A stretch of DNA of 64,000 nt, from NCBI GenBank assembly GCA_015066785.1, contig SVNT01000008.1, positions 18,165 through 82,164 on the forward strand, written 5' to 3'. The stretch is from Ruminococcus sp. (GTDB lineage Bacteria > Bacillota > Clostridia > Oscillospirales > Ruminococcaceae). Shown piece by piece: positions 9,501 through 17,882 of this stretch. The stretch's first letter is position 1. Each line of letters starts with the position of its first letter. A program made the translations under genes and the position numbers. The notes beneath the pieces are model-generated. The model was not told the DNA's origin. It did no database searches and worked only from the letters and a program-made list of their open reading frames with translations.

Positions 9501-11492
9501 AACGGCGGTGCATTCACCCCTGACACACCTACAATCGAATACAACATCGAGGAAGGTGTCACACAGGCTATTCCGACGAATGTCACAAAGGATTACTACA
9601 CTTTCTCAAAGTGGACAGTAACCTCAAAAGACGGAAATATTCCTCTCGGGGATATTACTGAAATTCCTGCAAACAGCTACGGAAACATTACCGTCCAGGC
9701 ACAGTGGACTGCTGTGGAATACACTCTGACATACGACACAAATGGCGGAGATTTACCTGCAGGTGCAAGAACAACATACACATACGACGATGTGGCCACT
9801 CTCCCCACTCCGACAAAAACGGGATACTCCTTCACGGGCTGGAGAATAACCGCATCAGATTCCGACACAAGCATAATCGGAAATCTCATTACAGGTCTTA
9901 ACAATAACCACGGAAACCTCACACTCAAAGCAGAGTGGAGCGTAAATACATACACGATTTCGTTCGAGTCCAACGGCGGAACAACCGTTTCGAGAATAAA
10001 GCAGGACTATCAGTCAAATGTGTATCCTCCTGCTGCTCCCACAAAAACGGGATATGACTTTGCAGGCTGGTACAAGAATTCAGACCTTTCGGGCGATGAA
10101 TACGAGTTCACAACAATGCCTGCGGAAGATTTCACACTCTACGCAAAGTGGGAAATCCAGACATTCGATGTAACCTTCAATGACATTGACGCTACACCGA
10201 ATTCGCCGCAGAATGTCGAATACGGCAGCACTCCCACATACTTTGTACCGACAAAGGCAGAACAGGGAGATGTGAAGTTCCGTTTCCTCGGCTGGTATGC
10301 AGACAGCTTATTCTCTGAAATCTACGACTTTGACGCACCGATTTACGAAGACACAACGGTATACGCAAAGTGGTATGAATACACCGACGCTACGGGAGTT
10401 TTCTATGATGTAACCTTCAGAACTTCCGATGACGACGCAGGAAATGTCGTTGCTTATGCCGAGGGTGAACACCTTGTATTCCCCGCACTTCCTGCCGCTG
10501 ATGTCGTAAATCAGAGAGAGCCTATCGGCTGGAAGATTACCGACGCTGAAACAGGAGAAGCAATCAGCGAAGAGCTCTATCAGGAAGGCGAAATCTTCGT
10601 TGTGGGAGCATACAACATCATCGTAACGGCACAGTGGGATGTTGCAACCTACGATGTAGAGTTCATCTCCGAAGGCGAAACCATAACAACACAGAGCGTT
10701 GAGTACAACTCAACAATAGCCGAATTCACACCCGTAAGAAACGGATTTATCTTCAAGGGCTGGGTTTACACAAACGATACAAGCGTATCATTCGACGCAT
10801 CTACACCGATAGTTGAGGATATATCTCTCACAGCTGTATGGGAAGAAATCGTAATCAACGTCCCGAGCGGAAGTTCTTCCTCAAGCGAAAAGGTTATCAG
10901 GATGGTCGAGAACACAGCAGGAATTCCTTTCCCGAGCAAGATAAGCGTATCGGCGAATATGCAGAAATTCACCTCATCGGTTGATGTCAGAATGACAAAA
11001 ACAACCCCTGAGGCAGAAAGTGAATTCAACGCACTATTCAGCAATGTCACTGAAAGCATCGACAAGATATTCATCTTCGACATTTCGCTCTATGAGCGTG
11101 GAACAACGAGAAAAATCACCTCTCTCAAGCAGGGAACTGTAATCACATACAGAATGCCCGTCCCTGAAATCTTCGACACAGACGCAGACAAGATAAAGGT
11201 TCTTTCGGTGCACGAAGGAAAGCTTGAGCTTCACGACAGCGAGGTTTACACCCGTGACGGATACCTTATGATTTCCTTCACAAGCACACATTGCTCAACC
11301 TACGCATTCGTGCTTGACATTGAAGACATCATCACAATCGGTGAGCTTTCTGCAGCGGCAGGAACATCGATGGCAAGCGTACTTCTCGTATCGGATGCAA
11401 GAATCTTCACAAACGAGTCGCCTGTATTCTCATCGAAGAGAGGCTCAATCTTCTCGAGAAAGAAGAGAAGATACCACATCAAAAAGCGGTAA
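6585..11492 (+). CDS. large exported protein with InlB-type repeats
   Basis: About 1635 residues. A hydrophobic segment (about 29-47) and a signal-like segment ending VGVFAEE (about 60-83) are followed by a Ser/Thr/Glu-rich linker (84-180) and a beta-helix-like region with GNGHTISGINI and GLUG-like turns (185-510). About eleven Listeria-Bacteroides (InlB B) repeats follow (529-1420), each with a TYxVTFxxNGG strand and a GYTFxGWY core. A C-terminal domain ends in a basic tail (RKKRRYHIKKR). There is no LPxTG motif and no clear terminal membrane helix. These repeats usually occur in surface adhesins, so adhesion is an inference. The start is uncertain: no strong ribosome site precedes 6585, and later in-frame ATGs are possible. 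Confidence 0.8.
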   Translation: MVERLNKTDILIERMISLGKTKAYLRVPMFIAIIFVIFFVGIAEKTALLMKILFPTPKSVTRCLAFVTALIIATPLMQPVGVFAEEVIDALPETTETGSTSPEETEPAPESQESTEVSSETDNTTVAETSVSTESGATETTAPDTSSTDDTSVTDVSDTTVTDETAESSESSDSEEILPELLPSLFSMGPQEISTPEDLYNFITDENNLSTDINLTADIDMSSNPIPLSSVVNGEYTGTILGTETYSITGITYGVETKDELKSIINDTIEVPTEPFTGETPTSFVLMNDIDMEGYALTTDKLGTTPTYTVDKGTYNITNLFVEIDTADKLRQFLSYGYYPVKENVTDTSINNAILESEDKDAFSGIGNYAPVAFSGILDGNGHTISGINITRKSKQLGLFSSLSNATIKNLGLKDCSFNTNSEAGSYAGSFAGVASNSEIQNCFAVNITLNAYNYIGCFTGNGGGALTNCVYASISPTFSGKNKGYYQSNYSSADIETFNQTAELYGWKKWYADSNPINQNGGCPSFEPTYKVVFKDNNGNSDLTGIVYTSGTTTATEDTYYIVDGQGLAELTTKPTKPKSEFVGWSLTPNSSSKIADDWTFNSDTDQSKGEVTLYAIWVTTNTYRLNYYKYDAVNGEYVLDSDSGEINVTEFAADPSIEQADLMGYDKKGWYLGTENADSSITFGNAWNFATSTVSKQGFFDEFGGVDTVTLELNLYQRYDPKTYTVTTKLNGGSVSKNIPTTYTVKDSVITLPTENEITRKGYTFDGWTIESITAESPSAPAALSPITEIDPSWCATITIKANWTPITYKVAYDGNNATAGSMTETDHTYDVAANLSANQYEKTYYDFKGWSYNGNTYADNASVINLTDVAGDTVTLTAIWEAHNYNITYVDMAGVGSMTNTQNPATFNVENDTITLAEPTKAGYTFVGWYSEQEFTNKVETIDPAQKAGSDITLYAKWTLNTYSVTFDTNGGAFTPDTPTIEYNIEEGVTQAIPTNVTKDYYTFSKWTVTSKDGNIPLGDITEIPANSYGNITVQAQWTAVEYTLTYDTNGGDLPAGARTTYTYDDVATLPTPTKTGYSFTGWRITASDSDTSIIGNLITGLNNNHGNLTLKAEWSVNTYTISFESNGGTTVSRIKQDYQSNVYPPAAPTKTGYDFAGWYKNSDLSGDEYEFTTMPAEDFTLYAKWEIQTFDVTFNDIDATPNSPQNVEYGSTPTYFVPTKAEQGDVKFRFLGWYADSLFSEIYDFDAPIYEDTTVYAKWYEYTDATGVFYDVTFRTSDDDAGNVVAYAEGEHLVFPALPAADVVNQREPIGWKITDAETGEAISEELYQEGEIFVVGAYNIIVTAQWDVATYDVEFISEGETITTQSVEYNSTIAEFTPVRNGFIFKGWVYTNDTSVSFDASTPIVEDISLTAVWEEIVINVPSGSSSSSEKVIRMVENTAGIPFPSKISVSANMQKFTSSVDVRMTKTTPEAESEFNALFSNVTESIDKIFIFDISLYERGTTRKITSLKQGTVITYRMPVPEIFDTDADKIKVLSVHEGKLELHDSEVYTRDGYLMISFTSTHCSTYAFVLDIEDIITIGELSAAAGTSMASVLLVSDARIFTNESPVFSSKRGSIFSRKKRRYHIKKR

Positions 11493-11493
11493 A

Positions 11494-11762
11494 AATAAAA
11501 GCTACCGATTAAGTGTGATATCCGTATAGAATTTTTATGCGCTTACTGAGGAAAACCCTTTTGAAAAAGGTTTTTCCTCAGACTCCTTTCCGAAAACTTC
11601 AGATTTAAAAAAGAGCTCGTAGGGATTAATCCCTACGAGCTCTTTTTTAGCTTTAAAGTCTTTGAAGGGGAGTTTGAGGGGAACCTTTCTTCAGAAAGAT
11701 TCCCCTCAATAAATGCATATAAAGTTTCTGTATGAATACTACACTTAATCGGGAGCTTTATT
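11494..11762. terminator. terminator inverted repeat split by element copy B
   Basis: Arms at 11494-11516 and 11741-11762 match as an inverted repeat with one mismatch and one extra base, and TTTTTT follows the right arm. This reads as the terminator of the surface-protein gene. The 224 bases between the arms are element copy B. Together with the tuf terminator they fill the 350-base gap. Confidence 0.75.
11517..11740 (+). mobile_element. terminator-loop MITE-like element, copy B
   Basis: Exactly 224 bases, the same length as copy A, and clearly related along its length. The ends are an imperfect inverted repeat (CGTATAGAATTTTTATGCG against CATATAAAGTTTCTGTATG). Three palindromes occur in the same order as in copy A. 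The central one differs in sequence but keeps the pairing: AAAAGAGCTCGTAGGG..CCCTACGAGCTCTTTT. This covariation suggests that structure is conserved. No coding capacity. Confidence 0.8.
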
Positions 11763-11789
11763 TTTTACTCACTTGTACAAGCAAAATAA

Positions 11790-11818
11790 AAACCCCACCG
11801 AAAATATCGGTGGGGTTT
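11790..11818 (-). terminator. tuf terminator
   Basis: Stem AAACCCCACCGA/TCGGTGGGGTTT followed on the minus strand by TTTTATTTT, just after the tuf stop. Confidence 0.85.
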
Positions 11819-11841
11819 AAAGTTATCTAAAGATAGCAGGA

Positions 11842-13041
11842 TTATTCGTTGATCTTTGTAACAACGCCTGAACCTACTGTACGGCCGCCTTCACGGATAG
11901 CGAAACGGAGACCTTCTTCGATAGCGATAGGAGTGATGAGTTCAACGTCCATTTCAACGTTATCACCAGGCATGCACATTTCCTTGTCAGCAGGGAGGTT
12001 TACAACACCTGTAACGTCTGTTGTTCTGAAGTAGAACTGAGGTCTGTAGTTGTTGAAGAAAGGAGTATGACGTCCGCCTTCTTCCTTCTTAAGAACGTAA
12101 ACCTGTCCGTGGAACTTTGTGTGGGGGTGGATTGAACCGGGCTTACAAAGAACCTGTCCTCTTTCGATATCTGTTCTCTGAACACCACGGAGAAGAGCAC
12201 CGATGTTATCGCCTGCTTCAGCGTAGTCAAGGATCTTTCTGAACATTTCGATACCTGTAACAACTGTCTTTGTCTTTTCGTCCTTAAGACCAACGATTTC
12301 GATTTCGTCACCGTTGTTGAGCTGTCCTCTTTCTACACGGCCTGTAGCAACTGTTCCACGTCCTGTGATTGTGAATACGTCTTCAACAGGCATAAGGAAA
12401 GGAAGGTCAGCCTTTCTTTCAGGTGTAGGAATGTAGCTGTCAACAGCATCCATAAGTTCAATGATAGGAGCGTAAGCAGGGTTGCTGATATCTTCGGGAG
12501 CTTCGAGAGCTGCGAGAGCTGAACCCTTGATGATAGGAATATCATCACCAGGGAATTCCTGCTTGCTGAGTACTTCACGGATGTCCATTTCAACGAGCTC
12601 GAGAAGTTCGGGGTCGTCAACCTGGTCAGCCTTGTTCATGAATACAACGATTGCGGGAACGCCTACCTGACGAGCAAGAAGGATGTGTTCCTTTGTCTGA
12701 GCCATAGGGCCGTCAGAAGATGCAACAACGAGGATAGCACCGTCCATCTGAGCAGCACCAGTGATCATGTTCTTAACATAGTCAGCGTGGCCCGGGCAGT
12801 CAACGTGAGCGTAGTGACGTTCCTTTGTCTCGTACTCAACGTGAGCTGTGTTGATTGTGATACCTCTTTCTCTCTCTTCGGGAGCAGAGTCGATGTTTGC
12901 GTAGTCCTTCTTTTCAGCAAGACCCTGAAGAGCGAGAGTCTTTGTGATAGCTGCTGTAAGAGTTGTCTTACCATGGTCTACGTGTCCGATTGTACCAATG
13001 TTAACATGGGGTTTTGTTCTTTCAAATTTTGCCTTTGCCAT
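11842..13041 (-). CDS. tuf: elongation factor Tu
   Basis: A 399-residue GTPase that delivers aminoacyl-tRNA to the ribosome. Seen: GHVDHGKT (about 18-25), the RGITI switch, DCPGH, NKAD and the two C-terminal beta-barrel domains. GGAGG precedes the ATG. It is the last gene of the str operon and also has its own promoter in the gap after fusA, allowing extra expression. Confidence 0.98.
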   Translation of the reverse strand: MAKAKFERTKPHVNIGTIGHVDHGKTTLTAAITKTLALQGLAEKKDYANIDSAPEERERGITINTAHVEYETKERHYAHVDCPGHADYVKNMITGAAQMDGAILVVASSDGPMAQTKEHILLARQVGVPAIVVFMNKADQVDDPELLELVEMDIREVLSKQEFPGDDIPIIKGSALAALEAPEDISNPAYAPIIELMDAVDSYIPTPERKADLPFLMPVEDVFTITGRGTVATGRVERGQLNNGDEIEIVGLKDEKTKTVVTGIEMFRKILDYAEAGDNIGALLRGVQRTDIERGQVLCKPGSIHPHTKFHGQVYVLKKEEGGRHTPFFNNYRPQFYFRTTDVTGVVNLPADKEMCMPGDNVEMDVELITPIAIEEGLRFAIREGGRTVGSGVVTKINE

Positions 13042-13097
13042 TGGAAAATTCCTCCTTTAAATATATTGGATTTAATATTCGCAATAAATATAAATTA

Positions 13098-13126
13098 ATT
13101 ATACCAAATGAAAATTGTAATTTCAA
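13098..13126 (-). promoter_or_regulatory. internal tuf promoter
   Basis: On the minus strand TTGAAA (13121-13126), 17 bases, TATAAT (13098-13103), in the 98-base gap between fusA and tuf. Confidence 0.7.
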
Positions 13127-13139
13127 GTGGTTTTTAAAA

Positions 13140-15221
13140 TTATTCACCCTTATTTCTTGATGACATAATTTTATCTGCAATTGACTTAGGAAGTTCGATG
13201 TAGCTGTGAGGCTCCATTGTGTACTGTCCACGACCCTGTGTCTTTGAACGGAGGTCGTTTGAGTAGCCGAACATTTCCGAAAGCGGAACGAGCGCATCAA
13301 CCTGAGCAGTACCGTTGTTTGTTTCCTGACCCTGAATCTGTCCACGGCGTGAGTTGAGGTCGCCGATTACAGTACCCATGTAGTCTTCGGGAACGATAGC
13401 AGCAACCTTCATGATAGGTTCGAGGATTACTGCGTCTGCCTTTCTCATAGCTTCCTTGAAAGCCATAGAACCTGCGATTGAGAACGCCATTTCTGATGAG
13501 TCGACTTCATGGTATGATCCATCGTAAAGTGTAACCTTTACGTCAACTACAGGATAGCCTGCGAGAACGCCTGCCTTCATAGCGCCCTGAATACCCTTGT
13601 CAACTGCGGGGATGTATTCCTTAGGAATAGAACCGCCGACAACTGCGTTGACAAATTCATAGCCCTTGCCTGATTCGTTGGGTTCAACCTTGATCTTAAC
13701 ATGACCGTACTGACCCTTACCACCTGACTGACGAGCGTACTTGTGGTCGACATCTGCGAGCTTCTTGATTGTTTCCTTATAAGCAACCTGAGGAGCACCT
13801 ACATTTGCCTCTACCTTGAATTCACGGAGCATTCTGTCTACGATGATTTCGAGGTGAAGTTCGCCCATTCCGGCAATAATTGTCTGGCCTGTTTCTTCGT
13901 CTGTCCATGTCTTGAATGTGGGGTCTTCTTCAGCGAGCTTGCTGAGTGCAATGCCCATCTTTTCCTGACCAGCCTTTGTCTTAGGCTCGATAGCGAGCTG
14001 GATAACGGGGTCAGCAAATTCCATGGATTCGAGAATTACAGGGAACTTGGGATCACAAAGTGTGTCACCTGTTGTTGTGTTCTTGAGACCTACAACCGCA
14101 GCAATATCTCCTGAGTAAACAGTTTCGATATCCTTTCTGTGGTTTGAGTGCATCTGAAGAATACGGCCCATTCTTTCGTTATTTTCCTTGTTTGCGTTGA
14201 GAACTGTAGAACCTGCGTCAACAGTACCTGAATAAACTCTGAAGAAGCAGAGCTTACCAACAAACGGGTCAGTAGCGATTTTGAATGCGAGAGCCGCAAA
14301 AGGCTCCTTATCAGATGAAGGTCTTTCTGTTTCCTCTCCTGTTTCGGGGTTAACACCCTTGATGGGAGGAATGTCAAGAGGTGAAGGCATATAGTCGATT
14401 ACTGCGTCGAGCAACTTCTGTACGCCCTTATTCTTGTAAGATGTACCGCATACAACGGGAACCATCTTGTTTGCAATTGTTGCTTTTCTTATGCATCCCT
14501 TGATTTCTTCAATTGTGAGTTCTACACCGTCGAAGAACTTTTCCATGAGAGCATCATCCTGCTCTGCAACCTGCTCAACGAGTGCATCATGGTATTCCTG
14601 AGCCTTTTCGAGCATATCAGCAGGGATTTCTTCTACTCTGATGTCCTTTCCGAGGTCATCATAGTAAACGTAAGCCTTCATTTCAACGAGGTCGATAATG
14701 CCCTTGAATGTGTCTTCAGCACCGATAGGGAGCTGGATAGGCACTGCGTTTGCATGAAGTCTTGTGTGCATCATATCTACTACGCGGTAGAAGTCAGCAC
14801 CCATAATGTCCATCTTATTTACATAAGCCATTCTGGGTACCTGATACTTGTCAGCCTGACGCCATACAGTTTCAGACTGCGGTTCAACACCGCCCTTAGC
14901 ACAGAAAACTGTTACAGAACCGTCGAGTACTCTGAGCGAACGCTCAACTTCAACTGTAAAGTCAACGTGACCGGGAGTGTCGATGATATTGATTCTATGG
15001 CCTGCCCAGTGGCAAGTAGTAGCAGCAGAAGTGATTGTGATACCTCTTTCCTGCTCCTGTTCCATCCAGTCCATTGTAGCCGAACCGTCGTGAGTTTCAC
15101 CAATCTTGTGGTTAATACCAGTATAGAAAAGTATACGCTCTGTTGTAGTAGTCTTACCGGCGTCAATGTGGGCCATTATACCAATGTTTCTTGTCATTTC
15201 AAGTGAACAATCTCTCGGCAT
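13140..15221 (-). CDS. fusA: elongation factor G
   Basis: A 693-residue translocation GTPase with AHIDAGKTT (about 17-25), RGITI, DTPGH and NKMD motifs and the full five-domain length. AAGGAGG precedes the ATG. It sits in the classical order rpsL-rpsG-fusA-tuf. I see no insertion or truncation. Confidence 0.98.
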   Translation of the reverse strand: MPRDCSLEMTRNIGIMAHIDAGKTTTTERILFYTGINHKIGETHDGSATMDWMEQEQERGITITSAATTCHWAGHRINIIDTPGHVDFTVEVERSLRVLDGSVTVFCAKGGVEPQSETVWRQADKYQVPRMAYVNKMDIMGADFYRVVDMMHTRLHANAVPIQLPIGAEDTFKGIIDLVEMKAYVYYDDLGKDIRVEEIPADMLEKAQEYHDALVEQVAEQDDALMEKFFDGVELTIEEIKGCIRKATIANKMVPVVCGTSYKNKGVQKLLDAVIDYMPSPLDIPPIKGVNPETGEETERPSSDKEPFAALAFKIATDPFVGKLCFFRVYSGTVDAGSTVLNANKENNERMGRILQMHSNHRKDIETVYSGDIAAVVGLKNTTTGDTLCDPKFPVILESMEFADPVIQLAIEPKTKAGQEKMGIALSKLAEEDPTFKTWTDEETGQTIIAGMGELHLEIIVDRMLREFKVEANVGAPQVAYKETIKKLADVDHKYARQSGGKGQYGHVKIKVEPNESGKGYEFVNAVVGGSIPKEYIPAVDKGIQGAMKAGVLAGYPVVDVKVTLYDGSYHEVDSSEMAFSIAGSMAFKEAMRKADAVILEPIMKVAAIVPEDYMGTVIGDLNSRRGQIQGQETNNGTAQVDALVPLSEMFGYSNDLRSKTQGRGQYTMEPHSYIELPKSIADKIMSSRNKGE

Positions 15222-15266
15222 AATATCCTCCTTAAAAAATCAAATGAAAAACATTCCGTTATTATA

Positions 15267-15737
15267 TTACCAACGGAAGTGTGAGAACGCTCTGTTAGCC
15301 TCAGCCATCTTATGTGTATCGTCACGCTTCTTGCAAGCGCCACCTACACCGTTGAGTGCGTCAAGAATTTCTCCGGCAAGTCTTTCCTTCATTGTCTTTT
15401 CGTTTCTGGTTCTTGAATAAGTTGTGAGCCATCTGAGTCCCAGTGTCTGGCGTCTTTCGGGACGAACCTCCATAGGAACCTGGTATGTCGCACCACCTAC
15501 ACGGCGAGCCTTAACTTCGAGTACAGGCATGATATTTTCCATTGCCTCCTCGAAAGCAGTGAGAGCATCCTTTCCGCTCTTCTCTGCAACGATTTCAAAT
15601 GCTTCGTATACAATCTTCTGAGCTACACCCTTCTTACCGTCAAGCATGATGTTGTTGATAAGACGAGTAACGAGCTTTGAGTTGTAAACAGGATCCTGCA
15701 AAACATCACGCTTTGCAACGTTACCTCTTCTTGGCAT
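15267..15737 (-). CDS. rpsG: 30S ribosomal protein S7
   Basis: 156 residues starting [12 protein letters not shown] at the ATG at 15737, which has GGAGG nine bases upstream; a further upstream in-frame start would add six non-family residues. The full length, ending in NRAFSHFRW, is typical of S7. It binds the 3' domain of 16S rRNA and nucleates assembly of the 30S head. str operon. Confidence 0.97.
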   Translation of the reverse strand: MPRRGNVAKRDVLQDPVYNSKLVTRLINNIMLDGKKGVAQKIVYEAFEIVAEKSGKDALTAFEEAMENIMPVLEVKARRVGGATYQVPMEVRPERRQTLGLRWLTTYSRTRNEKTMKERLAGEILDALNGVGGACKKRDDTHKMAEANRAFSHFRW

Positions 15738-15910
15738 TTCGCTTCCCTCCTTCATATAATGATATCATAGGTACTCGCTTCTTTTTGTGCTTTCGCACAA
15801 AGACACGTCATCCAATGCAGAGGTAACTTAATACTATATATATTAAGATACTCCACACAGATTATTGTGGTATCGAGATTTCTATAAATTTGTTTCGACA
15901 GTGCTTTTAA

Positions 15911-16336
15911 TTACTTAGCAGCTCCTGCCTTGGGCTTCTTAGCACCATACTTTGAACGAGCCTGCATTCTCTTTGCAACGCCCTGAGCATCCAAAGTACC
16001 ACGGATGATATGGTAACGAACACCGGGGAGGTCCTTAACACGTCCGCCTCTGATGAGAACAACGCTATGCTCCTGAAGGTTATGTCCGATACCGGGGATG
16101 TAAGCTGTAACTTCAGTACCGTTTGTGAGCTTAACTCTGGCAATCTTTCTCATAGCTGAGTTAGGCTTCTTAGGTGTTGATGTTCTTACTGCTGTACATA
16201 CACCACGCTTCTGGGGTGAATTCTGATCAATAGCAACCTTCTTCTTGGCATTGTAACCCTTGAGAAGTGCGGGAGCTGTTGACTTCTTCTCCAGAACCTT
16301 ACGTCCCTTACGTACTAACTGGTTAAATGTTGGCAT
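15911..16336 (-). CDS. rpsL: 30S ribosomal protein S12
   Basis: 141 residues starting [12 protein letters not shown] at 16336, preceded by GGAGA. It contains [11 protein letters not shown] with lysine at the classical streptomycin-determining position, that is, the sensitive-type sequence. It contributes to decoding accuracy at the A site and is the first gene of the str operon. An upstream extension of 17 residues is not family-like and is rejected. Confidence 0.97.
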   Translation of the reverse strand: MPTFNQLVRKGRKVLEKKSTAPALLKGYNAKKKVAIDQNSPQKRGVCTAVRTSTPKKPNSAMRKIARVKLTNGTEVTAYIPGIGHNLQEHSVVLIRGGRVKDLPGVRYHIIRGTLDAQGVAKRMQARSKYGAKKPKAGAAK

Positions 16337-16409
16337 TAAATCAATCTCCTTTCTCGAAAATTTACGTGAAAAACAGGCATAGTACACCCATTACGCATCA
16401 CGCTTAAAT

Positions 16410-16438
16410 AGTATACTATGCCTTTTCTTTAATGTCAA
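16410..16438 (-). promoter_or_regulatory. str operon promoter
   Basis: On the minus strand TTGACA (16433-16438), 17 bases, TATACT (16410-16415), about 75 bases before rpsL. The sequence GGCATAGTA occurs both at the -10 and again about 35 bases downstream. Confidence 0.8.
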
Positions 16439-16540
16439 GCGTTTTACACAAAATTATGTGCAAAATTTCTACATTTATGCAAAAAATCCGCCGACCTGAT
16501 GTTTTTAATTGTACGAACTGTCAATTTGGCAGAAATACGG

Positions 16541-17545
16541 CTATCTTCCCATATATTCTGCAAGGCCGCTTATCTTCTTCATCACATCATCGAACTGTAC
16601 GGGATTAAGCGACTGAGCACCGTCGCAGAGAGCTACTGCGGGGTTATTATGCACCTCGATAATAAGTCCGTCGGCACCTGCCGCAACCGCTGCGAACGAA
16701 AGAGGTTCAACAAGTGCGGAAATTCCTGCTGCGTGCGAGGGGTCAACGATAACGGGAAGGTGAGATTTCTTCTTGAGCAGAGGAATTGCCGAAATATCGA
16801 GGGTATTTCTTGTCATTGTCTCGAATGTACGGATACCACGCTCGCAGAGGATAACCTTTGTGTTTCCGCCTGCAAGGATATATTCCGCCGACATGAGAAG
16901 CTCCTCGATTGTGTTTGCAAGTCCACGCTTGAGGAGAATAGGCTTGTCAGTCTTTCCGAGTTCCTTGAGAAGCTCGAAATTCTGCATATTTCTTGCGCCG
17001 ACCTGAATAACGTCAACATCAGCGAAAAGGTCGAGGTCTGCGGCACTCATAATTTCGGTAACGATAGGAAGTCCCGTCGCCTTCTTTGCCTCAAGGAGAA
17101 GTCTTATTCCCTCGCCGTGAAGTCCCTGGAATGCGTAGGGCGATGTTCTCGGCTTGAATGCGCCACCACGGAGCATAGCCGCACCGCTTGCCTTTACTGC
17201 CGTTGCGGTTTCAATCATCTGTGCCTCGTTTTCTACGGAGCAAGGGCCCGCAATGACTGTCAGCTTCTTTCCGCCGACCTGTACACCTTCAACATCGATA
17301 ACTGTGTTTTCGGGGTGCATTTTTCTGTTTGCATTCTTGTAAGGCTCCTGGACTCTCTTTACTTCGTCAACGGCGTGCTGCGCCTGAATTGCCTCGATGT
17401 CGATTTTTGTTGTATCTCCGACAAGACCGAGGATTTCCTTTTCAGCTCCTGTAATAGCGTTTACCTTGATGTCGTATGCGCTGAGCATTGACATAAGTTT
17501 TTCCACATCATGCTTGGGTGCGTTTTGTTTAAGTACGATAATCAT
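16541..17545 (-). CDS. aroF: DAHP synthase (3-deoxy-7-phosphoheptulonate synthase), copy 1
   Basis: Condenses phosphoenolpyruvate and erythrose 4-phosphate, the entry step of the shikimate pathway. 334 residues: an N-terminal ferredoxin-like regulatory domain (about 1-70), then the catalytic barrel with AGPCSVE, RGGAFKPRTSPYAFQG, the IGARN-like VGARNMQN, KRG and DPSHAAG. GGAGG precedes the ATG. A Phe-rich leader and attenuator immediately upstream (17631-17830) suggest control by phenylalanine supply. A close paralogue lies at 62604-63614 with a plain promoter. pheA lies upstream on the same strand. Confidence 0.95.
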   Translation of the reverse strand: MIIVLKQNAPKHDVEKLMSMLSAYDIKVNAITGAEKEILGLVGDTTKIDIEAIQAQHAVDEVKRVQEPYKNANRKMHPENTVIDVEGVQVGGKKLTVIAGPCSVENEAQMIETATAVKASGAAMLRGGAFKPRTSPYAFQGLHGEGIRLLLEAKKATGLPIVTEIMSAADLDLFADVDVIQVGARNMQNFELLKELGKTDKPILLKRGLANTIEELLMSAEYILAGGNTKVILCERGIRTFETMTRNTLDISAIPLLKKKSHLPVIVDPSHAAGISALVEPLSFAAVAAGADGLIIEVHNNPAVALCDGAQSLNPVQFDDVMKKISGLAEYMGR

Positions 17546-17630
17546 TGTTTTTTCCTCCGATAATTTAAGTTTTGACGCTTATAGCCGTGCACTGCCTCTG
17601 CGTCGGTTTTGCGAACGGACAATAAAAAAC

Positions 17631-17660
17631 GGCGTTCATACCCACAAGAGTACGAACGCC
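17631..17660 (-). terminator. attenuator terminator before aroF
   Basis: A hairpin with arms GGCGTTC(A)TA/TA(C)GAACGCC, ten positions with one mismatch, followed on the minus strand by GTTTTTTATT. It lies 31 bases after the leader-peptide stop and about 85 bases before aroF, which is the position of a transcription attenuator. Confidence 0.8.
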
Positions 17661-17690
17661 ATATAAAACACAAATATGTTTAAAGCACAA

Positions 17691-17810
17691 TTACGCAACA
17701 CTTGTAAGCATTATATTTTTTGCACGACCAAAAAACCCAAAGCTAAAAAAGAAGCTTGAGTTAGCAAAAAATATAAAGCTGAAAAGTGATGAAAGATGCT
17801 TCATATCCAT
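17691..17810 (-). CDS. phenylalanine-rich leader peptide of aroF
   Basis: A 39-codon ORF (ATG 17808-17810, TAA 17691-17693) with GAAAGGA just upstream, about 20 bases after the predicted transcript start. It begins MDMKHLSSLFSFIFF and holds ten Phe codons between residues 10 and 27, in runs such as SSFFFSFGFF. Two 17-base segments of the coding region (17764-17780 and 17707-17723) are complementary with one mismatch and enclose most of the Phe codons. With the terminator that follows, this is the arrangement of a classical amino-acid attenuator such as the pheA leader of enterobacteria. Ribosome stalling at low Phe-tRNA should open the first arm; I could not identify the competing antiterminator with certainty. 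Confidence 0.85.
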   Translation of the reverse strand: MDMKHLSSLFSFIFFANSSFFFSFGFFGRAKNIMLTSVA

Positions 17811-17836
17811 GTGTCCTTTCGTTTTAGTACAGTGAA

Positions 17837-17865
17837 ATTATATACCTATCAAATTCCGTTGTCAA
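17837..17865 (-). promoter_or_regulatory. promoter of the Phe leader and aroF
   Basis: Perfect consensus on the minus strand: TTGACA (17860-17865), 17 bases, TATAAT (17837-17842). It lies just after pheA, and I see no terminator between pheA and this promoter, so pheA transcripts may also enter the leader. Confidence 0.85.
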
Positions 17866-17882
17866 GAGTTTTTTTGATAAAA

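Noticed and set aside
11300..11492. Sortase signal at the end of the large surface protein
   Set aside because: There is no LPxTG-like motif and no hydrophobic stretch before the basic tail.
16499..17491. A 330-codon plus-strand frame
   Set aside because: Antisense to aroF with Cys/Arg-rich composition and no ribosome site.
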